Below are positions 7,826 through 16,789 of a stretch of 64,000 bases of DNA, piece by piece. The notes beneath the pieces are model-generated. The model made no database searches. It saw only the letters and a program-made list of their open reading frames with translations, and was not told the DNA's origin. The DNA is taken from assembly GCA_947307255.1 (NCBI GenBank), contig CAMZIO010000002.1, positions 39,638 to 103,637 on the forward strand. Direction: 5' to 3'. Position 1 is the first letter of the stretch. Every line of letters starts with the position of its first letter. The stretch comes from an uncultured Clostridia bacterium. Its GTDB lineage: Bacteria > Bacillota > Clostridia > Oscillospirales > Oscillospiraceae. Position numbers and translations under genes: made by a program.

Positions 7826-8026
7826 ATGAAAACCATGACCACCCTCACCCTCTACGACCGCGCCTATGAGCGCACCCTGGAGCTCTGGCACGCCGAATCC
7901 ACGCACCTGGAAGAATCCCGTCGCGCCGGCACGCCACCCGATCCTGATGTGCAGGAGCGCTACGATCTTTACAACGCGCAGCTCTCCGAACTCTCCAGCA
8001 TCCTGATCAAGCTTCGCGGTGAATAA
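7826..8026 (+). CDS. Small phage protein at attL; candidate excision factor
   Basis: A 66-residue acidic, helical-looking protein with a GAAGGGAG ribosome site. No family was recognised. It is the only gene on the plus strand at the left end, starts 24 bases after the truncated cotJC stop, and ends at a terminator. In the lysogen it would therefore be transcribed from the host cotJ promoter. Small excision factors for large serine integrases (for example SprB of SPbeta, 58 residues) are unrelated in sequence to each other, so position and size are the only support for such a role. That role is inference. Confidence 0.6.
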   Translation: MKTMTTLTLYDRAYERTLELWHAESTHLEESRRAGTPPDPDVQERYDLYNAQLSELSSILIKLRGE

Positions 8027-8064
8027 GAAGAAGGCAGCACCACTCGGTGCTGCCTTCTTCTTTT
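8027..8064. terminator. Bidirectional terminator between converging genes
   Basis: A perfect 15-bp stem, GAAGAAGGCAGCACC with its complement (8027-8041 and 8046-8060), a loop ACTC and then TTTT on the plus strand. It ends both the plus-strand transcript from the cotJ side and the minus-strand late operon. Confidence 0.88.
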
Positions 8065-11000
8065 ATCCTCCCAGCGACGGCAGGCTCAGCCCGCCCCCTC
8101 TGGCATTGCCGAGTTCCTTTGCATCCAGCACCTGCTGGCCGATGCTCCGGCTGTACGGATTGTTCTTCGCGCTCTTCGACGTTGTCATCAACTGCCACAG
8201 TACCGCACTGTGATTGCTCGGCAGTCCCGCATTTCCTCCCAGTGTTGGCAGGCTCAGCCCACGTACCGCGCCGCCCATGGCGTCGATGGCCGCCTTCACT
8301 TCGTCCTGGCTGTAGCTTCCGTTCTGGTTGGCATCATACTCCGGCATGATCTCCTTGAGTTTGACGTAGCTCTCCGGCTGCACGCCGAACCTGTGCGCGA
8401 TCTCGATCTTTTTATACTGATCTTCCGGCATGACCACGCTCAGCGCCTGCATCTGTTTCTCCGCGCCGCTCACCGCGTCCAGTGCTGCGCGCCACTTCTG
8501 CACGTCGCTAACCTCTTTCTTACCTTCCTGCGGTTTCAGTCCGCCTATCCCCTCGGCTACGCTTACCGCCGTCTTGATATCAAGCCCGGCGTCCTTGTAC
8601 TCCAGCACCTTCCCGAGATCCATGCCGTCGGCCCGAAGTCTCATCGCCTGCGAAGGGTCCAGCCCCGCGTCCATCGCTCGAAGCAGCTTCGCGTACTGTG
8701 TCGGATTTCCGCCGTCCGTCTCCAGATCGGTCCCCATGACGTACCCCGCCGCGACCTTCGTCTGCTCCTTGTTCAGCTTCATTCCTGCCAGCGTGCTCAG
8801 CTTGTCCGCCGTACCGCCCGCATCCTTGAGCGTCATCACAACCTCGCCAGCCCGCCCGCTGTCCATGCCGGCGTCGGTCATGGCATCCATACCTTCGCGC
8901 TCCTTATCGCTGGCGAGCAGGCCGTAGAATACAATCGCCTTGCCCTTGTCGTTTATGTTGGACGACTGCAGGATCTCCCTCTGGCGCTCCGCCTTGCTCT
9001 GCTCATCTCCTGCCTTTGCGCTTCTCAGCTCGTCGATCAGGCCATACGCCTCGCGGCTTTTCACGCCTGCCGCGGTCAGATCCTCATAGATCGCCGTCTG
9101 CTTCGCGCTCAGGCTGTTGAAACCGTTGTTGACCCACTCGCGCGCTGGCTTCAGGCTGCTCTTTCCGAAAAACAGCGCCCTGGCGATGTTCCCCGCCGTC
9201 TCCGCTTTGGAGTTGTTGAACACGGGATACTGCAGCACCTTGTCGCCGTTGCTGTCCATCGAATAGCTTCCGCCCTCGATGATCGCCTTCGTGCCTTTCC
9301 ATGCCTTTTGCAGTTGGTTCCCGCCGAACGGCAGCGCCGCGTAGATCAGCGGCTTGCTCAGCTCTTTCCCCGCCGTGCTCAGACGCTTCTTTCCGCTCCA
9401 CTTGTCGTTCACCGCGGCCTTGGCCAGATTCTCCACGTCCGGCAGCGAGCTGCTGATCGGGATACGCCCGCCGCCGAGGATCCCGCCGACCATCGGCAGC
9501 TCGTCCACAGCGTTCTTGGCCAGATTGCCCAGCGCCTCATACGTCCCGGTCTTCTCCGTTTTCAGCGACCTGTCCTCGCCGGTGATCGCTTCGATCATAT
9601 TGGGCAGTTCATACCCGGTCAGATCTCCAGCCGTTTCGTTCAAAATGCCGATGGGGTCCAGCGCGCATCTGCGCCCGACGAAATACTCGTAAACGTCGTT
9701 GAAAAGGTATGCCCCCAGGAAGTATTTCAGCAGCGTTCCGACGAGCACCGCCATACCTCTTTCCCTGGCCACCTTCGGCAGATCCTTGAACACCTCGCTG
9801 AACTGATTGTTCACCTCCAGCTGGAACTGCGTGAACAGCTTCACAATCGGATTGCTGGACTGGAACAGCGTCGGCATGCTGCCCTTGCTCCGGTCCGCCA
9901 TCACGCGCCGGGCGAATGCGTCGGCGTCGTCCATGGCCGCCTGCTCGCTCATGTTGTGCCGAAGATTCTGGTTGTAACGTGCGCGCACGATGCTGTCCGA
10001 AGCAAACCTGTCGATCAGCTCCATCGGCGTGCCCAGCACACCGGAGGCCTTTTGCTGCCAGTTTTTCACCAGCGGATCCGTCCCGCGCCTGCTCGTCAGA
10101 AAGGCCGACCGCTCCGCAAATCCGTCTTTGTTCTTGTAGGCCTGCAGCGTCTGCCACATGCCCTTGAGGATCTGCCCGCTCTCCAGCTGCGCGTTGGCCT
10201 GCGTCAGCGGGATGAAGTTGGTCAGCGCGCTGCCGATGTTGCCCGCGATCATATTGGCGCCCACGCGGCTTTCCCAGTTTTTCATGATCGTATAGGCGCG
10301 CCGCCCGATCATGGCCTCCATGTTGCGGTCGTACTTGCTCTTCTTGTTGGCCAGCAGGTTGGTGTACTCCTCCAGCTCGTTGACGAAGTTGCCCAGCTCG
10401 AACTTGCCGTGCTCATAGATGGCGTCTATCTTTGTTTGCTTCTCGTCCTCCGTCAGCCGTTTGTCCTGCAGCACCTCGTCCACCTGCTTGCGGATTCCCT
10501 CGTCGCTCGTGCGATAGCGGATCTGCTGCGAAAGCGCGCGCAGGTTCTGGATGTTGTCGGTGTGGAAAATCACGTCGCCGGCGCCCTGCACGTACTTGTC
10601 AAAGCCCTCCACCGCGTCGTACGCCGTGTTGAAGCCCAGGCGCTCCTGCGCGTTTCCAAACCATGCGATCCCCGGCTTGAAGGTGTGCGTCAGGCCGTTG
10701 ATGGTCGTCGGCAACGCGGTGATCTCCGTCGTGATCCCCATCGCCTTTCCAAACTGCGTGAGGATTCCGTCGCTGCTCCCCGGCTGGAAGTGCGGGAAGT
10801 ACCCGTGGCGGTAGTTGATCGGCTCGTAGCCGTTGCGGACGCGCACCTCGTTCATCCGCTCAAAAAGCTCGTCATAGATGTCGCGGAAGTTCTGCACCGC
10901 CTGCTCGATCTTGGCAAAGTCCAGGTTCGGATTCTGCTCCTTCAGGTTCTCCACGATCCCCTGCCAGTCGCTCAGCGTCTTGCCGTCCCGCTCGCGCAGG

Positions 11001-14000
11001 CGGCCGCGGCTTTTCTGCAGCATTTCGATGTTGTCCGTCGCCTCGCCCAGCAGCTGCACGGCGTGCGCCTCGCTGACCTCGTTGCCCTGTTCGATCTTTC
11101 TGGAAAGGTTCATCTTCCGCACGCGGTCGCGCATCTCGTTGAGCCAGCGCGTCTTGTTCGCCTCGGCCTTATGTACCGGCTCGATGTACGCCTCGGTGAT
11201 CCGCTTTGCTCCGGCCTTGTCCCGGAACACGTCCTCGATGTTGCGCTCCATCGTTTCGCGGGACAGAAGCAGCCCTGCGATCTTGTCCTTCGTATGCCCT
11301 GCCTCTCGCAGCATGGCGTCGGCGCTCTCCCGCCGCGCGGCGCGGATCGAGCGCTTGAACTCGCGCAGCTGCTCAGCGTATTGCTCATACTCCCTCTTCG
11401 CCTCATAGACCTCGCGGATCCCCTTCGCGTTGCTGTCTCCCGGCAGGGACTCCGGTGTGATCTCGCCGCGCAGCAGCCTGCCGACCAGCAGCTCGTCGCT
11501 CTCCGTCAGCAGGTTGCGGCTCACCGCGCGGTCCACACCGCGCCGCAGCTGCTTCACCTGCTTCCAGGTCTCTTTCGCCTCGGCCACAGTCAGGATCTTC
11601 TTTTGCGGCTTCTCCGCTTTCTTATCCGCGTCATAGCGGCGCACCGTGCGCAGCTCCGTCAGCGTCTGGTTCACCGCCTCGGCAAAGTCGTTCTTTGCCC
11701 ACGCCTTGAAGTCCTTGCCGTTCTGCTCGTCCAGCGTCTTCTCCACGCGGTCTGTGCTCTGCGATACCTCCAGCATTCGCCGCAGCTGATCCGCCGGGCG
11801 CGTGATATCCGCCGGGAACATATCCGGCGCCATGTCCTGCAGCTGCTCATAGGCCACGTCCACCGGAAGCCCGCCCGAATTGACGATCTTCAGCCTCCCC
11901 GTTGCACTCCTGCGCCAGTCTCCCCAATCCGTGAAGTCGGCCTTGTCCGTCTCGCTGATCGTTACCGCCGTCGTGCGCATCCGGTTCCGGACCTCTTTGT
12001 ACGTGTCATACATCTCGCTGTCCACGATCCGCCCCTGCTCCCAGGCTGTCTCAAACAGCCGGTCCACGGTCTCCTGCGAAACGCTGCCGCTTTGCAGGTA
12101 CTCGTCGCTCATTTCCCGCACCATGCCCTGCAAATAATCCCGCCGCGCCCAGCTTTGCACGTCCAGCGCACCGCTGATGCGCCGCAGCATGGCATTCTCC
12201 GTGCGCTTGAGATAGTCCCTCGCCTTTTGCGGCAGCGTGTCGCGCACATTCTCCGCGGTCTCCTGCGCGCTGTCCTCGATGCTGAACGCCTTCTTCCCGC
12301 CGTCCTCCATGCCCAGCTGCCGCGCAATCTCGCGCTGGAACGGCGTGCGGGTATCCGTTTTCTCCAGTGTCGGCAAACTCAGCCCTCTTACATTTTTCTG
12401 TTTAATTTCCTTGACATCTTGCCCGCTGTCTGGTACAGTATCGCCAGAGACCAGCGGCTCTGGACGGCTTTTCTTGGCTTCGGCCAAATCAGTCACGCGA
12501 CGCTGGTCTTGTTCTGTGTAAATGCGATGTACCCAAAACAAATTGCGTTGCGGGCTTTGCCGAATGTCAATATAGACCGGATAGGTTTCTCCTCCAATCT
12601 GCACGTCAGCCTTGATATAGCTGTACGTCAGATTGGAGTTTTGATTATGTTCATTAGCCTGATCCAGCGCTACAATTTTGCCGTTTTCAATAATCTCCGG
12701 CAGCATCCTTGCCGCAGCCAACTTCAGCTCTTTGATTTTCCTCGGAAGCGTTTCGTACCTGTTTCCTCTTCCGAACGTCTCAAAGATGCCTCGCTTGCTG
12801 ATTTCAACGTTTCTGCCGGTCGCGTTGTTGGTGACTATCCTGCGCCCATCCGGTCCCAAGATACCTTCGTTTTTCAGCGTGTCAAAAACCTGGTTCTGAA
12901 CGTGAACGTAATCGTTCACCTTTTCGATCCCGAAGCCCTGCAGCAACTGTTGCGCTTCCTCGTCGCTGATGCTGTACTCCCTCAGCATAGACACGTCGTT
13001 CAGGCTCTCGTCCTCCTCCAGTGCGTCCATGGCTTCGTTGTATTCCTCCTCGGTCAGCTCCCCGGCCTCCAGACGTGCCGCCAGATCCTCGCGGCCCCGG
13101 TTTACCTGCTCGTTCACCCGCCCGGCCTCATAGTTCCCGCGCGTCTCACTGAGCGCACGGCTGTAAAGCTCCCGCGTCCGCCGCAGGAAGGCGCGCTCCT
13201 CCGCGTTCTTGTTGCCCAGCTTGGCCAGCAGTGCGTCGATCACGTTCAATATCCGCTCGCCGAAGCTCGGCTCATAGGCCACGATCTCCCGGATAGCTGC
13301 CTCGTCCGTCAGCAGCCTTTTCTCCACGAACTCGGCCACCAGCTCCCGCTCCGCGCTCTCCCGGTCCAGCGTAACGCCGTGGCGCGCGTAGCTCTCCTGC
13401 TTGCGCGTCAACGCCTGCGCAAGGTCCTCCTGCCCGCCGATGCGGTTGAGAATCATGCTCTTGATCCGCGCGTAATCCGCCGCGCCCTCCAGTGTGTGCG
13501 TCAGCTCGTGCCCCACGATCTGTGAAACGGCGTTGCCGCTGTTCACGTTCACGTAGATCTTCCCGCTCTTTCGATCGAAGTAACCGTTCTCTCCGGCGTC
13601 GCCCTGATAGAATACGACCTCCCGGCCGATGGCCTCGCTCAGCCGCTGCACGCGCTCCGTGGTCTCGCGGTCCACGTTCAGCACCCTTGCCGACCATACG
13701 AAATCCGTCTCCGGTTCCATGCCCATCTGCCGCGCGACCTCGCGCTGGAAGTCCGTGCGGTTATCCTGCCTGTTCTGGGCTTGTGCCGTCTCCCCCTGAA
13801 AATATCTCCCAAGGTTTGGAAACTGCTGAGCATCAAAAGGCTTTGCCTGCTGCGCAGTCTCCGTCTGTGCCGTCTGCGGCTCCTGTGCCGCCGGACGGTT
13901 TTTTTCATTTTCTGCAGAAGTCTCCGGCGCTTTATCCGTCTGCTGAATCCTGCGCGCCTCGTCCGTCGCCTGCCGCAGCAGCACGCCCACCTCGCGGTCG

Positions 14001-15391
14001 CTCACGCTCTCGCCGCGCGCAATCTTATCCTGGATGATCTGCGCGCTCTTGCTCGTTTCGTCGCCCATGCCGAGACCCATCTGCACCAGGTCGTTGAGCA
14101 TCCCCTGCTGCTTGATCGCCGCGCCGGTCTCCTGGTATGCGCGCTCCAGCTTCGCCTTTTGTGCCGTGCTGTTCACACCGCTTGCGGCCAGCGCCTGCCC
14201 GCCGCCGAGCACGCCGCCGACCACCGCGCCGCCGGCATACTCCTGTGCGGACGTCCGCGGGTTAAGCACTGCGTTCTCGTCCGTCAGCGAGGCGATCGGA
14301 TTCTTTTTCCCGTAGGCAAGGTTCTGCAGGCCTCGCTCCACAATGCCCTGCCAGACTTCCTCTCCGCCCTCCTCGTGCGCCGCTTTCAGCCAACGCTTGA
14401 AGGTCATCGGGCCTTCCTTCAGCTCGCCCGGCAGCGTCTCAAGACCGCCGCCTACTTCGATTGCTGCGTTGCCCAAACCGTTTGTGAGCGCGTAGAGCGA
14501 CGCCTGCATCTCGCTTGCACCGTCCTCCTTTGCCTGTGCATAGCTGTTTCCCGCCGTCTGCAGGAAGCTCGTCCAGTACTGTGGATTCTTCGCGTAACTC
14601 ATGGCAATCTGCCGCACGCTGTTGAGGATCGTTGGGCTCGCCTGCGCCGCCGTCGACAGAGCCTCCAGCCCTTGTCCGCCCAGGCTCATGCCGCCGCTCA
14701 TGAACGCGCTGACCGCCTGCGGGATCGCCGCCACCGTTGCCGCGCCGTATCGGTCGAGGAGTTCTGCCGCCTTACCGCCTTTTTCGATGTTTTCCGCGTA
14801 CTTTTTTTCTGCCGCCTGCTGCTCGCGTTTGATTCCCTCGTTCCACTTGTAAAAAACGCCGTGCTGCTCCTGCAGATCGTCAAGACCGGTCAGCGCCTCC
14901 GGAACGGCAAAGAGCGCCTTTTCCAGCCACGACAGCGTTTCGGACATACCGCGCGCTGCACTTGTCGTGCCCTTCTCCGCCATTCCTGCGAGGAGCTTCC
15001 CTGCAGAAAAGCCCGTCCCGCTTTTCTGCTGCAGCGCACCGCGGCGCGGGTCAATTCGCCGCGCACGTTCCCGCGCCGTTTCTTCTTCGCCCCCGCCGAC
15101 CGTCTCCGTCTCTGCCGTTGGCTCAATCACACGCTCCCGCGCATAGGATTCCTGTTTCTTGCGCTGTTCTATCTCCGCCGCCCGCGCGCGCAGGCGGTCT
15201 CTCGCACTCGTTTCCTGCTGCCCCTGCATCCGCTCTACCGTGCGCGCCGCGTCCAGCAGATCAAGCATCTGGTTTCGCTGCTGCCTCTCTATCTCCGGCT
15301 GTGCTTTAATCTCCGGAAGGGCAGCGGCGCGCCGGCGCAGACGATCTCTCGCTGTGCCGGCGCCGTTATTGTTGAAATATCCCAGTGGCAT
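8063..15391 (-). CDS. Giant phage polyvalent / DNA-ejection protein with metallopeptidase motif
   Basis: A 2442-residue protein, last in the late operon, where podoviruses encode proteins injected with the DNA. The N-terminus has three charged repeats of the type ARDRLRxRAA. A zinc-peptidase motif HELTH lies near residue 628. Residues about 820-1003 form a more A/T-rich module (RGIFETFGRGNRYETL, then QSPQRNLFWVHRIY) resembling domains of polyvalent proteins. Long helical regions follow. The C-terminal part has short repeats and an EF-hand-like loop DANQNGSYSQDE. The linker GLSLPTL recurs three times. Individual activities are not proven. Start ATG has a GGAGGAG site. Confidence 0.75.
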   Translation of the reverse strand: MPLGYFNNNGAGTARDRLRRRAAALPEIKAQPEIERQQRNQMLDLLDAARTVERMQGQQETSARDRLRARAAEIEQRKKQESYARERVIEPTAETETVGGGEEETARERARRIDPRRGALQQKSGTGFSAGKLLAGMAEKGTTSAARGMSETLSWLEKALFAVPEALTGLDDLQEQHGVFYKWNEGIKREQQAAEKKYAENIEKGGKAAELLDRYGAATVAAIPQAVSAFMSGGMSLGGQGLEALSTAAQASPTILNSVRQIAMSYAKNPQYWTSFLQTAGNSYAQAKEDGASEMQASLYALTNGLGNAAIEVGGGLETLPGELKEGPMTFKRWLKAAHEEGGEEVWQGIVERGLQNLAYGKKNPIASLTDENAVLNPRTSAQEYAGGAVVGGVLGGGQALAASGVNSTAQKAKLERAYQETGAAIKQQGMLNDLVQMGLGMGDETSKSAQIIQDKIARGESVSDREVGVLLRQATDEARRIQQTDKAPETSAENEKNRPAAQEPQTAQTETAQQAKPFDAQQFPNLGRYFQGETAQAQNRQDNRTDFQREVARQMGMEPETDFVWSARVLNVDRETTERVQRLSEAIGREVVFYQGDAGENGYFDRKSGKIYVNVNSGNAVSQIVGHELTHTLEGAADYARIKSMILNRIGGQEDLAQALTRKQESYARHGVTLDRESAERELVAEFVEKRLLTDEAAIREIVAYEPSFGERILNVIDALLAKLGNKNAEERAFLRRTRELYSRALSETRGNYEAGRVNEQVNRGREDLAARLEAGELTEEEYNEAMDALEEDESLNDVSMLREYSISDEEAQQLLQGFGIEKVNDYVHVQNQVFDTLKNEGILGPDGRRIVTNNATGRNVEISKRGIFETFGRGNRYETLPRKIKELKLAAARMLPEIIENGKIVALDQANEHNQNSNLTYSYIKADVQIGGETYPVYIDIRQSPQRNLFWVHRIYTEQDQRRVTDLAEAKKSRPEPLVSGDTVPDSGQDVKEIKQKNVRGLSLPTLEKTDTRTPFQREIARQLGMEDGGKKAFSIEDSAQETAENVRDTLPQKARDYLKRTENAMLRRISGALDVQSWARRDYLQGMVREMSDEYLQSGSVSQETVDRLFETAWEQGRIVDSEMYDTYKEVRNRMRTTAVTISETDKADFTDWGDWRRSATGRLKIVNSGGLPVDVAYEQLQDMAPDMFPADITRPADQLRRMLEVSQSTDRVEKTLDEQNGKDFKAWAKNDFAEAVNQTLTELRTVRRYDADKKAEKPQKKILTVAEAKETWKQVKQLRRGVDRAVSRNLLTESDELLVGRLLRGEITPESLPGDSNAKGIREVYEAKREYEQYAEQLREFKRSIRAARRESADAMLREAGHTKDKIAGLLLSRETMERNIEDVFRDKAGAKRITEAYIEPVHKAEANKTRWLNEMRDRVRKMNLSRKIEQGNEVSEAHAVQLLGEATDNIEMLQKSRGRLRERDGKTLSDWQGIVENLKEQNPNLDFAKIEQAVQNFRDIYDELFERMNEVRVRNGYEPINYRHGYFPHFQPGSSDGILTQFGKAMGITTEITALPTTINGLTHTFKPGIAWFGNAQERLGFNTAYDAVEGFDKYVQGAGDVIFHTDNIQNLRALSQQIRYRTSDEGIRKQVDEVLQDKRLTEDEKQTKIDAIYEHGKFELGNFVNELEEYTNLLANKKSKYDRNMEAMIGRRAYTIMKNWESRVGANMIAGNIGSALTNFIPLTQANAQLESGQILKGMWQTLQAYKNKDGFAERSAFLTSRRGTDPLVKNWQQKASGVLGTPMELIDRFASDSIVRARYNQNLRHNMSEQAAMDDADAFARRVMADRSKGSMPTLFQSSNPIVKLFTQFQLEVNNQFSEVFKDLPKVARERGMAVLVGTLLKYFLGAYLFNDVYEYFVGRRCALDPIGILNETAGDLTGYELPNMIEAITGEDRSLKTEKTGTYEALGNLAKNAVDELPMVGGILGGGRIPISSSLPDVENLAKAAVNDKWSGKKRLSTAGKELSKPLIYAALPFGGNQLQKAWKGTKAIIEGGSYSMDSNGDKVLQYPVFNNSKAETAGNIARALFFGKSSLKPAREWVNNGFNSLSAKQTAIYEDLTAAGVKSREAYGLIDELRSAKAGDEQSKAERQREILQSSNINDKGKAIVFYGLLASDKEREGMDAMTDAGMDSGRAGEVVMTLKDAGGTADKLSTLAGMKLNKEQTKVAAGYVMGTDLETDGGNPTQYAKLLRAMDAGLDPSQAMRLRADGMDLGKVLEYKDAGLDIKTAVSVAEGIGGLKPQEGKKEVSDVQKWRAALDAVSGAEKQMQALSVVMPEDQYKKIEIAHRFGVQPESYVKLKEIMPEYDANQNGSYSQDEVKAAIDAMGGAVRGLSLPTLGGNAGLPSNHSAVLWQLMTTSKSAKNNPYSRSIGQQVLDAKELGNARGGGLSLPSLGG

Positions 15392-15401
15392 ACGCTCCTC
15401 C

Positions 15402-16787
15402 TTACTTAAGCAGGTTCAGGTTCATCCCATTCTTCTGTTGATTCGCTCCGCGCACTGTGCGCCGATAGATCGGATCGCCCTTGCTGTCCGTCCCTACCAT
15501 CTCGATCATACCGAGCGCCTCCAGCTTCTCCGCGTCGTCCCAGCTCACCGTACCGTATCCCGGCACGCCAACCTCATTGCGGCTTCCGCCGGTCGTGTTC
15601 CCCGCATATCCCGCCGCACGCAGATCCGCTTCCGTGTAACCCATCGCCAGCAGTTGGGAGATCACTTCACTGCTGTAATCTCCGGCCTGAAACCGTGCCA
15701 CCGGGTCGTCTGCGGTTGCTCCTCCGCTGTTCGCTGCGTTCCCGGAGGATCTTCTGCCGCTCCCGCCGCTGCCTCCGGACAGCTTGGCCGCCGCCTGCTG
15801 CATCTGGAATTCCCGGTATGCCTGATCCGCCGTCGGCGTCCCCGCCGCGAGGCCCAGCGCGTTTGCGCCGCTATCCGGCACGTAGCCGGAAAGCTGGTAG
15901 AGGGCCAGCGCGTTGTCAAACGCCTGCTGATCCGCCGCCTGTCTCGCCTGCTGCGCCGCCATACCGCGGTTGTAGTCCGTCTCGCTCTGGCCTCTCAGAT
16001 TGTCCAGGTACGTCTGCATCATGTTGTAATCGTTCAAATACTGATTGTACGCCTGCTGGCGGTCCGTATTGTACTGGCCAAGCTGATCCAGATACTTCGC
16101 ATAGTCCATCTGTTCCTGCGTGTTCACGGCGTTCAGGTCGCTGAGCTTCCGGCTGTACTCGTCGCGGTATCGGTCATACGCCTGCTGATAAAGCTCCGGG
16201 ATTTTATCGCTCAGCTTCGTCGCGTAGTAGTCTCCGGCCTGCGTCGCCGCATTCACCGCATAGCTCGACGGTCTCCCGCCGCTGGCTGCGCTTGCCTGGG
16301 CAAGCGCGTTTGCTGTGGCCCGCTCGCCCTCGCGCAGATACTGTTTTTTGTAGCTCGCCCAGTTGGGGTCCTGCTCTTTGCTCCAGCTGAAGTCCGGCCG
16401 GTTGAGAATGCTCTCCAACAGCATCTGCTGCTGACTTGCATAGCGATTGTCGTATGTCGGCGCATCCGCGTAGGAAAACTGACCGAACGATCCGATTTTC
16501 CCCAGCATATCGTCGATCCGGTTTTCGTACAGTCCGGTGGAAATGTACCGGCTTCCGTCGCTGCCGCCGGTGTAATTTCCGTAGCTCGACCGCAGCCGGT
16601 TGGCCGCTTCGTTCGCCAGCAGCCGCTGTTCGTCCGTTTTTGCGTTGTTATAGTCCTGCTTGAGACTCAGGATACTCATGCCGAATTCCGGGTGCTGCCT
16701 GGCAAGATCCAGGTCATAGCTGGAAAAATTCTTCATCAGCCCGGCGCTGTTTGCCGCCCGCTCAAAGTCTTCGTAACTGTAAGGCAT
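15402..16787 (-). CDS. Phage structural protein, probable internal virion component
   Basis: A 461-residue protein rich in Gln, Ala, Tyr and Asp, with long helical stretches (about residues 190-290, with YDRYRDEYSRKLSDLN) and a Gly/Ser linker near residue 340. It lies between the hub-like protein and the giant ejection protein, the usual place for ejection or internal head proteins in podoviruses. I did not recognise a family. The ATG at 16787 is preferred over an upstream TTG because GGAGG is eight bases ahead. It slightly overlaps the preceding gene's stop. Confidence 0.7.
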   Translation of the reverse strand: MPYSYEDFERAANSAGLMKNFSSYDLDLARQHPEFGMSILSLKQDYNNAKTDEQRLLANEAANRLRSSYGNYTGGSDGSRYISTGLYENRIDDMLGKIGSFGQFSYADAPTYDNRYASQQQMLLESILNRPDFSWSKEQDPNWASYKKQYLREGERATANALAQASAASGGRPSSYAVNAATQAGDYYATKLSDKIPELYQQAYDRYRDEYSRKLSDLNAVNTQEQMDYAKYLDQLGQYNTDRQQAYNQYLNDYNMMQTYLDNLRGQSETDYNRGMAAQQARQAADQQAFDNALALYQLSGYVPDSGANALGLAAGTPTADQAYREFQMQQAAAKLSGGSGGSGRRSSGNAANSGGATADDPVARFQAGDYSSEVISQLLAMGYTEADLRAAGYAGNTTGGSRNEVGVPGYGTVSWDDAEKLEALGMIEMVGTDSKGDPIYRRTVRGANQQKNGMNLNLLK

Positions 16788-16789
16788 CT

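Noticed and set aside
8210-13525. A 1771-codon plus-strand ORF and other long plus-strand ORFs (1052-2644, 13781-15409, 25653-28277, 30343-32550, 61278-63263).
   Set aside because: All lie opposite well supported genes, lack ribosome sites and have shadow-like composition (Arg/Leu/His-rich), as is common in GC-rich DNA.
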